From Paludibacter jiangxiensis (GTDB lineage: Bacteria; Bacteroidota; Bacteroidia; Bacteroidales; Paludibacteraceae): a stretch of 64,000 nt of DNA. Position 1 is the first letter of the stretch. Each line of letters starts with the position of its first letter. Of this stretch, positions 28,271-37,737 are shown in pieces. The translations under genes and the position numbers were made by a program. The DNA is taken from the NCBI RefSeq assembly GCF_001618385.1, contig NZ_BDCR01000001.1:744001-808000 (forward strand), read 5' to 3'. The notes under the pieces were generated by a model, which ran no database searches, was not told the origin of the DNA, and was given only the letters and a program-made list of their open reading frames with translations.

Positions 28271-28299
28271 ACGGACTTCAGATTGGTTCGTTTAAACGC

Positions 28300-28337
28300 A
28301 AAAAGGTTGTTCCGATAATTGCAGGAACAACCTTTTT
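28300..28337. terminator. Bidirectional terminator
   Basis: AAAAAGGTTGTTCC and GGAACAACCTTTTT pair perfectly over 14 bp between the TPR gene and the convergent lipoprotein gene. Confidence 0.93.
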
Positions 28338-28372
28338 GTTTTTCAATCGACAAGGATGTCGCTTGTCTCCGT

Positions 28373-28981
28373 TTATTTCTTCCGTGGATCCTGATCAAGC
28401 AACCGGTACATCAGCGTTGTAATTTTCGATAGCTTATAGGTAGCCATATCCGGCCCAAAATAGAAACGAAACATCATATCTCTCCCCGAGCGAATGGCGG
28501 CCAACATCTCTGGCGTAACGGGAACCACAAAGTTTGTCACTATCCAATTTTGATGCGTGGTCGATATGGTTTTCCGCTGCTTGCCAGTCGCTGTAGAGTC
28601 TTTAGTAATGGTGGTTCTCTCTCTACTCCGTTCTTCATCAAAAATATCGGACAATTGAATTTCAAACTGTTTACCATTGGCCTTCATAAAGCCCTTCGGT
28701 TCGAGGCCAAAACTATTAGTTTCTCTCTCTATTGAGAAATAAAACGCGACGGATTCACTGTTGGCTGTTACAAGACGGCTACATTTAATATCAGCCTCTC
28801 CAATATCACTTCCATATTCAGAATTACTTTCTGACTCCGTCAGCGTATATCGATGCGTGTTAGTAAATTCATCGTAAACATGATAGCCCGGCACCAAACT
28901 CAGACAACCGGACAACCCGATTGCCAACAAAATAAAAACCGAAGCAACGGCCGGTTTTCCACTCAAATTTATTTTTCTCAT
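28373..28981 (-). CDS. Lipoprotein of unknown function
   Basis: 202 residues with a signal peptide and lipobox IGLSGC (about residue 26). The mature part is beta-rich, with the segments NTHRYTLTESESNSEYG, SVAFYFSIERETNSFGLEPKG and KTISTTHQNWIVTNFVVPVTPEML, and ends in a basic tail. I do not recognise a family. It ends 35 bp beyond the bidirectional terminator and begins 10 bp after the stop of the CE8 pectinesterase gene upstream of it on the same strand, so the two are likely co-transcribed. Confidence 0.7.
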   Translation of the reverse strand: MRKINLSGKPAVASVFILLAIGLSGCLSLVPGYHVYDEFTNTHRYTLTESESNSEYGSDIGEADIKCSRLVTANSESVAFYFSIERETNSFGLEPKGFMKANGKQFEIQLSDIFDEERSRERTTITKDSTATGKQRKTISTTHQNWIVTNFVVPVTPEMLAAIRSGRDMMFRFYFGPDMATYKLSKITTLMYRLLDQDPRKK

Positions 28982-28991
28982 CTTTTCTTAT

Positions 28992-29963
28992 TTATTTTGC
29001 CCACGCACTAACCGCGGGTTCCGGTGACGGCAATGCCGCAGAAAGCACTTTTTCTTTGGTATAATTTGCAGCCTCTTTTTTTGTCAACTGATGGCTCCAG
29101 GCTACCCGTTGAGAGGTAGTGGCTCCTTCACCGTTATTTTCAAATTCAGCGTAGTAGGCTGTTTTGTCACGCGAGGTCTTGCTCCAGTTTTCCCAGCCGG
29201 CAGGAGCGATGTGTTTGCCAATAGAGCAATGAATGTACACCACACAGGCATAATCGCGCCAGGGACGCCCCAAATAGGCTTTATTGACCCCTTCGGCGGC
29301 AGTCAGCTTACACTCATTGAACACAAAGCCATATTGCTTGCCCTGGTTTGTACTGGCGGCTGTCACATACGAGTTGGTTTTGCTATGGAGCGTGCATTTT
29401 TCAAAATAGGCAGTGGCTGCTCCGAAAATAAAGTCGGTGGTGCCTTCGATATAGCAATTGGCAAAATAGTCGCGACTGGTTTGTCCGGCCAGATAAACCG
29501 TATCCTGATTGCCCAGCAAACGGCAGTTGACAAACGCGCAACGATCACCTTCCACGTGTAATGCCACGGCTTGCCCAATAGGTCCGGCTGAATTTTCGAT
29601 GGTCATGTTTTCGGCCCGGAAATCATCGGCTTCCACCAGCAGGGTGTAAGTATAGAACGTGCTATTGCGTCCACGATTGATTTTATCGAAATGATCGCCG
29701 TAGGTGAGAATCGTTTTTTCGGCACTCTCCCCTATCAGGCGTAAGTGAGGATTACACGCCGCCACTTTTACTTTTTCGTTATATACTCCGTTCTTGATAA
29801 AAATGGTGATCGGTGCATCAGGAAATGCCTTGCTGGCATCTATTGCTGCTTGTATGGTCGTAAAATTACCACTACCATCCTTAGCCACTACAAAATCATA
29901 CTTTTGAGCCCATGCAGTGATGCCGGACATTGCCAGTAGCAATACAACAAAAATCTTCTTCAT
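28992..29963 (-). CDS. Pectinesterase, family CE8 (canonical)
   Basis: 323 residues; signal peptide to about residue 20 (ITAWAQ). A right-handed beta-helix with all catalytic motifs: GNQDT (Q153, D154), DFIFG (D177), LGRPW (R233, W235), plus the opening VAKDGSGNFTTIQAAIDA. It demethylates pectin in the periplasm or at the surface. In contrast to the enzyme at 3888-4913, all the classic residues are present. It is not directly linked to the minus-strand sugar-utilisation operon that begins 1.0 kb further on (a GDPD gene intervenes), but may be controlled with it. Confidence 0.95.
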   Translation of the reverse strand: MKKIFVVLLLAMSGITAWAQKYDFVVAKDGSGNFTTIQAAIDASKAFPDAPITIFIKNGVYNEKVKVAACNPHLRLIGESAEKTILTYGDHFDKINRGRNSTFYTYTLLVEADDFRAENMTIENSAGPIGQAVALHVEGDRCAFVNCRLLGNQDTVYLAGQTSRDYFANCYIEGTTDFIFGAATAYFEKCTLHSKTNSYVTAASTNQGKQYGFVFNECKLTAAEGVNKAYLGRPWRDYACVVYIHCSIGKHIAPAGWENWSKTSRDKTAYYAEFENNGEGATTSQRVAWSHQLTKKEAANYTKEKVLSAALPSPEPAVSAWAK

Positions 29964-30106
29964 GAATGCGAATTATCAGTTACTGTTAATAAATAGAGGA
30001 ACTCGATCGGCGAACCGTTCGTAAAGGCAAATTTAAAAGAATTATCCGAGAAATTAAATAATTATGACAAACAACAAATCCGCAAGGAATTATCGGCAGA
30101 TAACTG

Positions 30107-30114
30107 TAATTTTG
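30107..30114 (+). promoter_or_regulatory. -7 element of the glycerophosphodiesterase gene
   Basis: TAATTTTG, 26 bp before the ATG; no clear -33. Confidence 0.4.
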
Positions 30115-30139
30115 CACCTCATCAAAATATTTTAAACGC

Positions 30140-30919
30140 ATGAACAAAAATACGATAGCAAAAGTATGCCTTGTCGGAGTGGTACTTTTTTTCGCAACTG
30201 ACGGATTCGGGAAAACAAATGTGATTGCGCACAGAGGGTATTGGAAAACCGAAGGATCGACAAAAAATTCTATCTCTTCGCTCTCGAATGCACAAAAGCT
30301 GGGCATCTACGGCTCGGAGACCGATGTGCACCTCACTGCCGATGGAGCAGTCATCATCAATCATGACGACACCATCCAGGGGCATGACATCAGCTCAACT
30401 CCCCTCGCGGTTTTGAAAACGGTAAAGCTGTCGAACGGAGAAGCGCTGCCGACACTTGAAGAGTACCTCAATCAGACACGGAAAGATAAAAAGACGAAGT
30501 TGATTATTGAAATCAAAAACAAGAAAGATACGTTACTCGAACAACGGACGGTCCGGGCAGTGGTCAATCTGGTCAAAAAGATGAAGATGTCCAAAGCGGT
30601 AGAATATATTTCGTTCAGTATGAATGCCTGCAAAACGTTATTACAAGAAAAGGCGGGAGCTCCCATTGCTTATCTTGCCGGTAAAGATGGTGCGCTTGCT
30701 CCTGCCGAACTTAAAAAAATCGGTTTATCCGGACTGGATTATCATCATTCGGTACTGATCAAACATCCCGAATGGATTGCCGAAGCTCATTCGCTGGGAC
30801 TCACGGTGAACGCCTGGACGGTAAACGATTCCCTTGTTATCCGGAAGTTGATCGACTTGGGTGCCGATTTTATTACCACAGACGAACCGGTTATTGCCAG
30901 AAAATTGATTGTCAACTAA
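30140..30919 (+). CDS. Glycerophosphodiester phosphodiesterase family protein
   Basis: 259 residues with a signal peptide (to about residue 22). The GDPD barrel motifs are present: VIAHRGYW (H31, R32), the metal ligands in GSETDVHLTADGAVIINHDDT (E60, D62, H75), KTKLIIEIKNKKD and the closing VNAWTVNDSLVIRKLIDLGADFITTDEP. It hydrolyses glycerophosphodiesters to glycerol-3-phosphate and an alcohol, here probably in the periplasm. Monocistronic and divergent from the pectinesterase; its terminator is shared with the GH51 gene coming from the other side. Confidence 0.93.
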   Translation: MNKNTIAKVCLVGVVLFFATDGFGKTNVIAHRGYWKTEGSTKNSISSLSNAQKLGIYGSETDVHLTADGAVIINHDDTIQGHDISSTPLAVLKTVKLSNGEALPTLEEYLNQTRKDKKTKLIIEIKNKKDTLLEQRTVRAVVNLVKKMKMSKAVEYISFSMNACKTLLQEKAGAPIAYLAGKDGALAPAELKKIGLSGLDYHHSVLIKHPEWIAEAHSLGLTVNAWTVNDSLVIRKLIDLGADFITTDEPVIARKLIVN

Positions 30920-30924
30920 AAATT

Positions 30925-30956
30925 GAGGCTGACAAAAATCACTTTCTGTCAGCCTC
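30925..30956. terminator. Hairpin between the GDPD and GH51 genes
   Basis: GAGGCTGACA and TGTCAGCCTC pair over 10 bp between convergent genes; A/T-runs are weak, so strength is uncertain. Confidence 0.65.
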
Positions 30957-30998
30957 CTCAAGTGTTAACTAAAGCTCAATCTTATCTCATTCAAATAT

Positions 30999-32969
30999 TT
31001 ATAAGCCAATCCGGTAAACAGCAAACGAATAGGGAGCCAATTCTGCTTTAATCATTTTGCCTTTCGGTGCGAACGGTTGCGTTTTGGGTGCCAGCGCGGC
31101 AGGATTTTCAATCGAGTTGACCTGTTTCATATCGCAGCTCTGCATTACGGTAAGTGTACCTGCTTTTGCAAGTTTAGGCGCTCCTTCCAGTTGAATTTCC
31201 TTCGTCGTTTTATTGCCCGAGGCATTAACAATTTTCACGATCAGTTCTTTGGTCTTGGTATCGATAACAGCAGAGGCATAAATGCTGTCCTGCCCGGCTA
31301 CCACATCCTTGCCTAAGGTTATTGGAACCACTTTGTTCCCCTTATTGTTGGAATAGAGTTTTTGCACGTAGTAACTCGGAGTTCCGTACGAATGAAGATT
31401 GTCGTACCAGATCAGGTCGGGAGCCCATTGCCACCCTTCGAGATGCGCAAACAACGGAGCGTACGAAGCCATGCTCACCACGGCTGCATTACGTTCCAGA
31501 CCTGTCATAAATGCAGCTTCCGAAAGAGCAGCCTTCCAGTTGTTGCGTGCTGCACCGACAAACGAATTGTCGCAATGCGAGGCATATTCACCGGCAAAAA
31601 CCTTGCTCGCGGTACGCGGATAGTTGTCGTAACGACGGGCATTGGAGAAGAACCATTCGGGCGAACGGTAATAGTGCTCATCAATCAGGTCGGCATTCAT
31701 TTTCCGCAATTCACCGTTCAGATAGTCAAAACGATCGCCGCTGGGATCGGTACCCGAACTATTCACTAGTTTGAAATCGGGATATTTATCTTTGATCGCT
31801 TTGGTGAATATTTTGAGTCGTTCGACATATTGCGGACCCCAGTTCTCGTTACCCACGCCCATCATCTTGAGGTTGAACGGAGCGGGATGTCCCATTTCGG
31901 CACGCAGTTTTCCCCATTTGCTGTCTGTAGAGCCATTCGCAAATTCAATCAGGTCGAGGGCATCCTGCACATACGGATCTATTTGTCCGGCCGGAACCAG
32001 CTCTGCAGAGTTGAACTGGCAAGCCATGCCGCAATTGAGAATCGGTAACGGTTCGGCGCCAATATCTTCGGCCAGTTGGAAATATTCGAAGAATCCAAGT
32101 CCAAAGCTCTGGAAATAGTCGGGAGTGGAACGGCTGGAAAATTCGGTGTTCCAGCGATTGATAATCAAATGCCGATCTTCGACCGCACCAACCGTCTTTT
32201 TCCACTGATAGCGCTGAGCCAAATCGAAACCTTCGACGATACATCCTCCCGGGAAACGGATAAAGCCCGGTTTCAGGTCGGCAAGCAGTTGTACCAAATC
32301 GGCACGCAAGCCTCCGGGACGGTTCTTCCAGGTATCGGACGGAAAGAGAGAGATCATATCCAGATCGATCTTACCGTCGCCTTCGAACCAAATGTTCAGT
32401 TTGGCTTTCGGATCGGTGGCATTCGATTTAAAAGAAACCGATTGTTTGTGCCATTGATTATCGGCTACTTCCGGTGTAAGAGAAGTGCTGCCTAAAACTT
32501 CATTTTGAGCGTTCACCAACTCGATATTCAGTTTCCCGGTCGGAGATGACTGACGATAAAGCACCGAAAAGGTATAGGTGATATCTTTTTTAACTCCCAT
32601 TCCACGGAAGCCTTCGTTGGTCAGTCCGAGGTCGTGTCCGCTTGCTTTTTGCAGCAACACCTGAAGATAACGCGGGTTGGTATCCTCTTTTTCGGGACGA
32701 TTCACCACCTGCACAGCCCCCTCAACAAAGTTTTTCTGTTGCACTTTCCAACCCATCAATGGTTTGGTAAACTCAAAAGAACGATTTTTCACCAGCTCAG
32801 CATAGATGCCGCCATCAGCAGCAAGGTTGATATCTTCAAAGAAAATGCCCCACATGGTGGGCTGAATGTCGGCAATCGGCTTGTTAACCTGAACGGTCAT
32901 TTTGTTTTGAGCAGCCGCCGAAAACAATGCCAAAAAGGCCAACAATAGAATGGTTGTTTTTCTGATCAT
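30999..32969 (-). CDS. Alpha-L-arabinofuranosidase, family GH51
   Basis: 656 residues from the ATG at 32969, which opens a proper signal peptide (MIRKTTILLLAFLALFSAAAQ); the earlier in-frame start would put 25 hydrophobic residues before it. An N-terminal beta-sandwich carbohydrate-binding-like domain (about 40-230) precedes the catalytic barrel: IRFPGGCIVEGF, NCGMACQFN, the acid/base motif GVGNENWG (about 375) and the nucleophile in VFAGEYASH (about 455). The C-terminal beta-sandwich closes at SFAVYRIGL. It removes alpha-arabinofuranosyl groups from arabinan, arabinoxylan or pectin. Last gene of the sigma-FecR-controlled operon. Confidence 0.95.
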   Translation of the reverse strand: MIRKTTILLLAFLALFSAAAQNKMTVQVNKPIADIQPTMWGIFFEDINLAADGGIYAELVKNRSFEFTKPLMGWKVQQKNFVEGAVQVVNRPEKEDTNPRYLQVLLQKASGHDLGLTNEGFRGMGVKKDITYTFSVLYRQSSPTGKLNIELVNAQNEVLGSTSLTPEVADNQWHKQSVSFKSNATDPKAKLNIWFEGDGKIDLDMISLFPSDTWKNRPGGLRADLVQLLADLKPGFIRFPGGCIVEGFDLAQRYQWKKTVGAVEDRHLIINRWNTEFSSRSTPDYFQSFGLGFFEYFQLAEDIGAEPLPILNCGMACQFNSAELVPAGQIDPYVQDALDLIEFANGSTDSKWGKLRAEMGHPAPFNLKMMGVGNENWGPQYVERLKIFTKAIKDKYPDFKLVNSSGTDPSGDRFDYLNGELRKMNADLIDEHYYRSPEWFFSNARRYDNYPRTASKVFAGEYASHCDNSFVGAARNNWKAALSEAAFMTGLERNAAVVSMASYAPLFAHLEGWQWAPDLIWYDNLHSYGTPSYYVQKLYSNNKGNKVVPITLGKDVVAGQDSIYASAVIDTKTKELIVKIVNASGNKTTKEIQLEGAPKLAKAGTLTVMQSCDMKQVNSIENPAALAPKTQPFAPKGKMIKAELAPYSFAVYRIGL

Positions 32970-33059
32970 GATAGAAATTTGTATGGCTAAAATAATAGGT
33001 GTAAAAATAACACTTATAAGCTTATAAACAAAATCCACTCTCAATGTTTTACAACATAT

Positions 33060-34106
33060 TTATCGGTCGGATTCTGCAGAGACATGCTTTTCCCAGTATG
33101 TTTTCAGACTATTATATTCCTGCATAGTAATTGGCATGACAGTTCCATGACGGGGATGAAAATCCATCTTTACATTCTGATCAACCACATCAAACTTCAG
33201 AAGATTAGTACTTCTGGTAAATTGATAATATCCTTTAGTATATACATCATACATCAAGATCCATGCATCAGAGTTATTCAATTTAAACACACCAGGTCCT
33301 TCTACATGTTCTTTAGTTTGCTGCAAAGCTCCGACATACGGCACCCAATTGCATGTCAATTCATTTGAGACCGCCTGATGAATTCCTTTGTCATCCCCCT
33401 CCGTTTTATAAAACATATGATATTTGCCTTTCGCGTATAATATATCGGCATCAATACATGCTTTTTTCTCAGGGTTATAAAAAAGTTGTTTCGGGACTGT
33501 CGTTATCTTTGTGAAATCCTCATTCACATAGCAATAATATATCTTATCGTATTCATTAGGAGAACTTGTAAGCATAGAGAAATACAACATATACTTCCGT
33601 GCCTTCGGATTATAAACAGTTTGAGGAGCCCATACACGCAGAACATTCCCGAAGTCTTTGGGGAAAACGGTTGGAATGTGAATGGCTTTTGAAGACCAAT
33701 GAATCAGATCGGTTGACTTAAGCAAAACAATGCCTCTGTTAGAATTCCATCCACTGTCCGCAACCATATCTGTGGCAACCATATAAAAAGTTTTTCCGTC
33801 AATACCCCGCAAGATATGAGGGTCTCGAACCCCACCCGTCAGACTTATTTTCTTTGCGTCAAGGATTGGATTATTATGATTTAGCGCTGTGTAATGATAT
33901 CCGTCAGGACTAAGTGCAAAACGAATTTGCTCTTCGTTACGATTGTTACCGGTGAAATAGACAAATAGATAAGCATCATAATGGTTCTGTTGGGATTCTG
34001 TGACCTTTATAGTCTGTAGATTTCGCACTTTGGAAGTTTGCGATTGTATAGCGTTCACAAACAGTATGGATATAAAAAGAATGAGGACAGGCTTGAAGAA
34101 ACTCAT
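33060..34106 (-). CDS. GH43-like beta-propeller hydrolase (probable arabinosidase/xylosidase)
   Basis: 348 residues with a signal peptide (to about residue 22). A five-bladed propeller is supported by GGVRDPHIL (aspartate as general base), IVLLKSTDLIHWS, LRVWAPQTVYNPKARKYML, ACIDADILYAKGKYHMFY and KEHVEGPGVFKL (the glutamate placed as acid). The spacing resembles GH43 relatives, but the first motif is RDPH rather than the PDP/HDP of typical members. Substrate unknown. It is 133 bp downstream of the fucosidase and 90 bp upstream of the GH51 gene on the same strand. Confidence 0.8.
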   Translation of the reverse strand: MSFFKPVLILFISILFVNAIQSQTSKVRNLQTIKVTESQQNHYDAYLFVYFTGNNRNEEQIRFALSPDGYHYTALNHNNPILDAKKISLTGGVRDPHILRGIDGKTFYMVATDMVADSGWNSNRGIVLLKSTDLIHWSSKAIHIPTVFPKDFGNVLRVWAPQTVYNPKARKYMLYFSMLTSSPNEYDKIYYCYVNEDFTKITTVPKQLFYNPEKKACIDADILYAKGKYHMFYKTEGDDKGIHQAVSNELTCNWVPYVGALQQTKEHVEGPGVFKLNNSDAWILMYDVYTKGYYQFTRSTNLLKFDVVDQNVKMDFHPRHGTVMPITMQEYNSLKTYWEKHVSAESDR

Positions 34107-34239
34107 ATTTCAAAGTATTATCGGAAATTAAAAACTATACATCTATCTTGTAGCACAAAAAACGTTCTTCCTCAACTTCTCTACAAGAATAGGCAAGGAA
34201 AAACGCTTACACTAAAATTTTTAGGGCAAAAACAATCTA

Positions 34240-35865
34240 TCATCTTATTTTTAGGGCAATAGCAGAACTGCCACCTTCCAAAGCCGGTAGCGTTACAACT
34301 AAACCGAGAGCTTCAGAACTAAATTTGACTTTACCGAAGTCTAACAATTCGACTTGTTCCACTTTTTGAGGATATAAAGGACTATTTTGGGCAAGTGATT
34401 TAATAATTACTTGCCCATCCTTGGGATAATCTAAAACAATTGCATATAGAATTCCGTTTTTTGTTGTGAATCGGATATCTTCGGATGTAAATGCAACTTT
34501 TCCCTCATTAAATCCCTGAGCATTGATAGGATTGGCATTCTCTACGGAAGGGCCTTCTCCAAAAACCTTCCATGGACGTGTATCGTAAATGGCTTCGCTA
34601 TTCGTATGCATCCAGGCTCCTATCTGCTTAACTATTGCTTCCTCTTTCTCATCAATAGAACCATCGCCACGCACAGGAATATTCAGCAATAGATTCCCGT
34701 TTTTACTGACAATATCCGCAAGCATCTGTATTACCGTCTTAGCCGACTTATAACCGTTGCTTTCATAAACTGAACGCCTGTAATGCCATTCTCCAATACA
34801 TGTACATGTTTGCCAAGGCTTTTCCTGAATTTTATCCGGAGCACCTCGTTCAACATCCCATACCATACACTTCTTTTGATCTTCGGTTAAAATTTTTCCG
34901 AAAATCACACTTTCAAGTTTCCCTCTATTTAGCTGCATACTATGGTTATAATAATGGGCAGCAATGCGCAGCCCGGCATCGCTGATTGGCCATAATGGTA
35001 AAGCGGTGTCATCAAAATAGAGTAAATCGGGATTGTAATGGTTGATGAGATCCACCGTACGATTATAAAATTTTTCGCAATACGCATCGGTCGGGACAGA
35101 TGCACCATTGCCCCATTCCCACTGGCTATGAATAGTTCCTGTTTTATCACTCCCCTTACTCAATGAATGATTTTGGGCATAAAGATCCTGAGGGTCGTAT
35201 CCTTCCCACCATTTCCCTTTTCCATCTGCTTTTGTCAGCTTACCATCATAAGGGATTCCAGCTTTAGTGCCTTGCTTATCTGCTCTTTGAGCAGTTTCAT
35301 AAAATGTCCAGGCATGGGCAGCATGAATGCTTACTCCAAAATAAAGTCCGTTTTTACGTGCTGCTTTTGCCCATCCATCTATAATATCCTTCTTCGGTCC
35401 AATATTAACGGAGTTCCACGGTTGATACTTGCTGTCCCACATATCAAAATTGTCATGGTGATTACCCATTGCAAAAAAATAACGAGCTCCGGCACTCTTA
35501 TAAAGAGCTACTAATTTCGCCGGGTCCCATCTCTCTGCTTTCCATGCATTGCATATATCCTTAAACCCGAATTCGGAAGGATGGCCATACTTTTTTAGAT
35601 GCGAATTGTACTCGCGGCTTCCCTCATTATACATAAAACGGGCATACCAATCACCCTCCTCCGGTTGACACTGCGGCCCCCAATGAGCCCAAATTCCGAA
35701 TTTGGCATTGCGAAACCATTCCGGCACCTCATATTTTTGCAACGACTTCCAAGTCGGTTGAAATTTTCCATTGGCCATAGGCTCTTTGCCCGTCTGCTGA
35801 GCATGAGAAACGACCAGATTGGCAAAAACGGCCAAAGAGAAGAACATGAATTTCACTTTTTTCAT
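34240..35865 (-). CDS. Alpha-L-fucosidase, family GH29
   Basis: 541 residues; signal peptide to about residue 22 (SHAQ). The catalytic barrel opens with YEVPEWFRNAKFGIWAHWGPQCQPEEGDWYARFMY and continues through FFAMGNHHDNFDMWDSKYQPWNS and LLYFDDTALPLWP, whose first aspartate is placed as the nucleophile; the C-terminal beta-sandwich ends ALEGGSSAIALKIR. GH29 enzymes remove alpha-L-fucose with retention. In this locus the likely targets are fucosylated plant glycans such as xyloglucan or pectin side chains. The gene is 124 bp after susD. Confidence 0.93.
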   Translation of the reverse strand: MKKVKFMFFSLAVFANLVVSHAQQTGKEPMANGKFQPTWKSLQKYEVPEWFRNAKFGIWAHWGPQCQPEEGDWYARFMYNEGSREYNSHLKKYGHPSEFGFKDICNAWKAERWDPAKLVALYKSAGARYFFAMGNHHDNFDMWDSKYQPWNSVNIGPKKDIIDGWAKAARKNGLYFGVSIHAAHAWTFYETAQRADKQGTKAGIPYDGKLTKADGKGKWWEGYDPQDLYAQNHSLSKGSDKTGTIHSQWEWGNGASVPTDAYCEKFYNRTVDLINHYNPDLLYFDDTALPLWPISDAGLRIAAHYYNHSMQLNRGKLESVIFGKILTEDQKKCMVWDVERGAPDKIQEKPWQTCTCIGEWHYRRSVYESNGYKSAKTVIQMLADIVSKNGNLLLNIPVRGDGSIDEKEEAIVKQIGAWMHTNSEAIYDTRPWKVFGEGPSVENANPINAQGFNEGKVAFTSEDIRFTTKNGILYAIVLDYPKDGQVIIKSLAQNSPLYPQKVEQVELLDFGKVKFSSEALGLVVTLPALEGGSSAIALKIR

Positions 35866-35989
35866 CCGTAAATAATTTTTTCAAAAATCAATCTTTTTTG
35901 CACTTAAATAAACATACCTATCAATTATCAGAAAGTGTATTCTCCCTTTCCCGAATCCGACAAAAGGAGAATACTTTATGTCGAAAACA

Positions 35990-37660
35990 TTATTTATATC
36001 CTGAATTTTGAACCAGATTCGGGTTAATGTTCAGGTCATGCTGGGGTATAGGAAAATAACGATTATGAGAATCCCATGTTCTCGTTTCAAACTGATAGTA
36101 CTTATTCGCATCTACCGGAGACGCTGTCGAACCTGAACCTCTATAGTTTGCGGCGGTTGGATCGTCCGACAGTTTTACGCCTGTAAACGTATGGTTCAGT
36201 TCCGTAGCAGCAGTTCCCCAACGAAGCACATCATAATATCGCAATCCTTCGAAGGCAAGTTCGACTCTGCGTTCCTGACGGATAGCGGCTCTCAATGTCG
36301 TCTGAGAAGAAACATCGGCCAAAGTAATTGCAGGTAAATTTACCCGGCTCCTAACATCATTAATGGTCTGATCCAACAGTGCCTGTGTAACATTACTATA
36401 TCCCGATTCGTTAACGGCTTCAATATAACTCAACAACACCTCTGCATAGCGCATTAATGGGGTATATGTGTATGTACTATACAAATCGGTAGCAGAAGCA
36501 TCACATCCTTTCTTTGGACAATAACCATTAAAAAGAGGGAACTTACTATAATAATCGCTGGTTCCTGCTCCCTTATAGCAATTATACGTGACGTTATTGA
36601 ACTTCGTTCCGGCATAACTCCCTAACGGAGGTAAAAATATAGATGAATAAAGCCTTGGATCACGGTTTGCATAAGGATCATTTTCACTATAGACAGACGA
36701 AGTCGAAATAGGTTTTCCATCGGTGCAAAAATAATCTTTTACCAATTCATTGTAAGGCGCAAATTGATGCCATCCTCCATTACACTCGGGGAAAAGATAA
36801 ATATAACGGGAAGTTGTAAATTGATCTTTCAGATATTGAATCACAAATATCATTTCAGAACTCGTTTCACCTCCAATCTGAAAGAGTTTCTCATATCCCA
36901 ACGTACGATCCAATTTATAGATATTGGAATCGACAATTGCTTTCAAAACTGTGGCGGCATCGGTCCATTTTTGCTGAGCAAGATACAAACGACTTAAAAG
37001 AACCCGGACAAAGCCAGTCGTGACACGACCATACTCGGACGATGTACGTTTATCTGGCAATACAGACAATGCCGATTTCAAATCTGTCTCGACCTGAGAA
37101 TAAACAGTTGCCTGAGGTGTTTGACTTATACTATTGGCTTGTGAAACGGTTTGCGTAGTTAAAGGCATTGGAACATTCCCCCAATAGAATGCAAGATTAA
37201 AAAGATAATATGCGCGCAAACATTTCACTTCAGCAGTCCAGATCGCCTTTTTCGAATCATCCATAGGACACTTGCCGATATTGTCCAGAAAAGTATTATA
37301 CGCTGCAATTTGAGCATAGGCATTGCTCCAGTAACCATAAACCAAATCGCTGGTTGCAACGGTATTGCTACTGGCCATGCCAAGTGTAGTGAAATTTTCT
37401 TTTTCTACACCGTTGCCGCCAGCCAAATCGAGGTACATAAGACCTTGCGGATGTGCAAAATCAGCATGATTCCATCCATGCGGAAATTCATAGCATCCAA
37501 CCAATGCCAATGAAGCATCACTCTCACTCTTCCAGAATGTTGCATCGGAAATAGAGGTTGTGGGTTGTTTATCCAGAACATCCGAACAGCTAACAGCCAA
37601 AAAAGCTATTAATACAGATACCGCTGCCATCAAGATTGATGTTATATTATTGTTTTTCAT
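35990..37660 (-). CDS. SusD/RagB-family surface glycan-binding lipoprotein
   Basis: 556 residues; lipobox FLAVSC (about residue 25) followed by SDVLDKQPTTSISDATFW, the usual SusD N-terminus. ALVGCYEF, the alpha-helical scaffold (AEVKCLRAYYLFNLAFYWGNVPMPL, RVLLSRLYLAQQKWTDAATVLKAIV), and the C-terminal RYAEVLLSYIEAVNES...RRVELAFEGLRYYDVLRWGTA are clear. It partners with the SusC encoded upstream. It is not closely similar to the SusD at 25205-26899. Confidence 0.95.
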   Translation of the reverse strand: MKNNNITSILMAAVSVLIAFLAVSCSDVLDKQPTTSISDATFWKSESDASLALVGCYEFPHGWNHADFAHPQGLMYLDLAGGNGVEKENFTTLGMASSNTVATSDLVYGYWSNAYAQIAAYNTFLDNIGKCPMDDSKKAIWTAEVKCLRAYYLFNLAFYWGNVPMPLTTQTVSQANSISQTPQATVYSQVETDLKSALSVLPDKRTSSEYGRVTTGFVRVLLSRLYLAQQKWTDAATVLKAIVDSNIYKLDRTLGYEKLFQIGGETSSEMIFVIQYLKDQFTTSRYIYLFPECNGGWHQFAPYNELVKDYFCTDGKPISTSSVYSENDPYANRDPRLYSSIFLPPLGSYAGTKFNNVTYNCYKGAGTSDYYSKFPLFNGYCPKKGCDASATDLYSTYTYTPLMRYAEVLLSYIEAVNESGYSNVTQALLDQTINDVRSRVNLPAITLADVSSQTTLRAAIRQERRVELAFEGLRYYDVLRWGTAATELNHTFTGVKLSDDPTAANYRGSGSTASPVDANKYYQFETRTWDSHNRYFPIPQHDLNINPNLVQNSGYK

Positions 37661-37737
37661 CGTTACAAAAATTTATTAAAGATTAAGAATAACAATATCT
37701 CTCTCATTCATATTAATTGCAATAAATAATTTAATAA

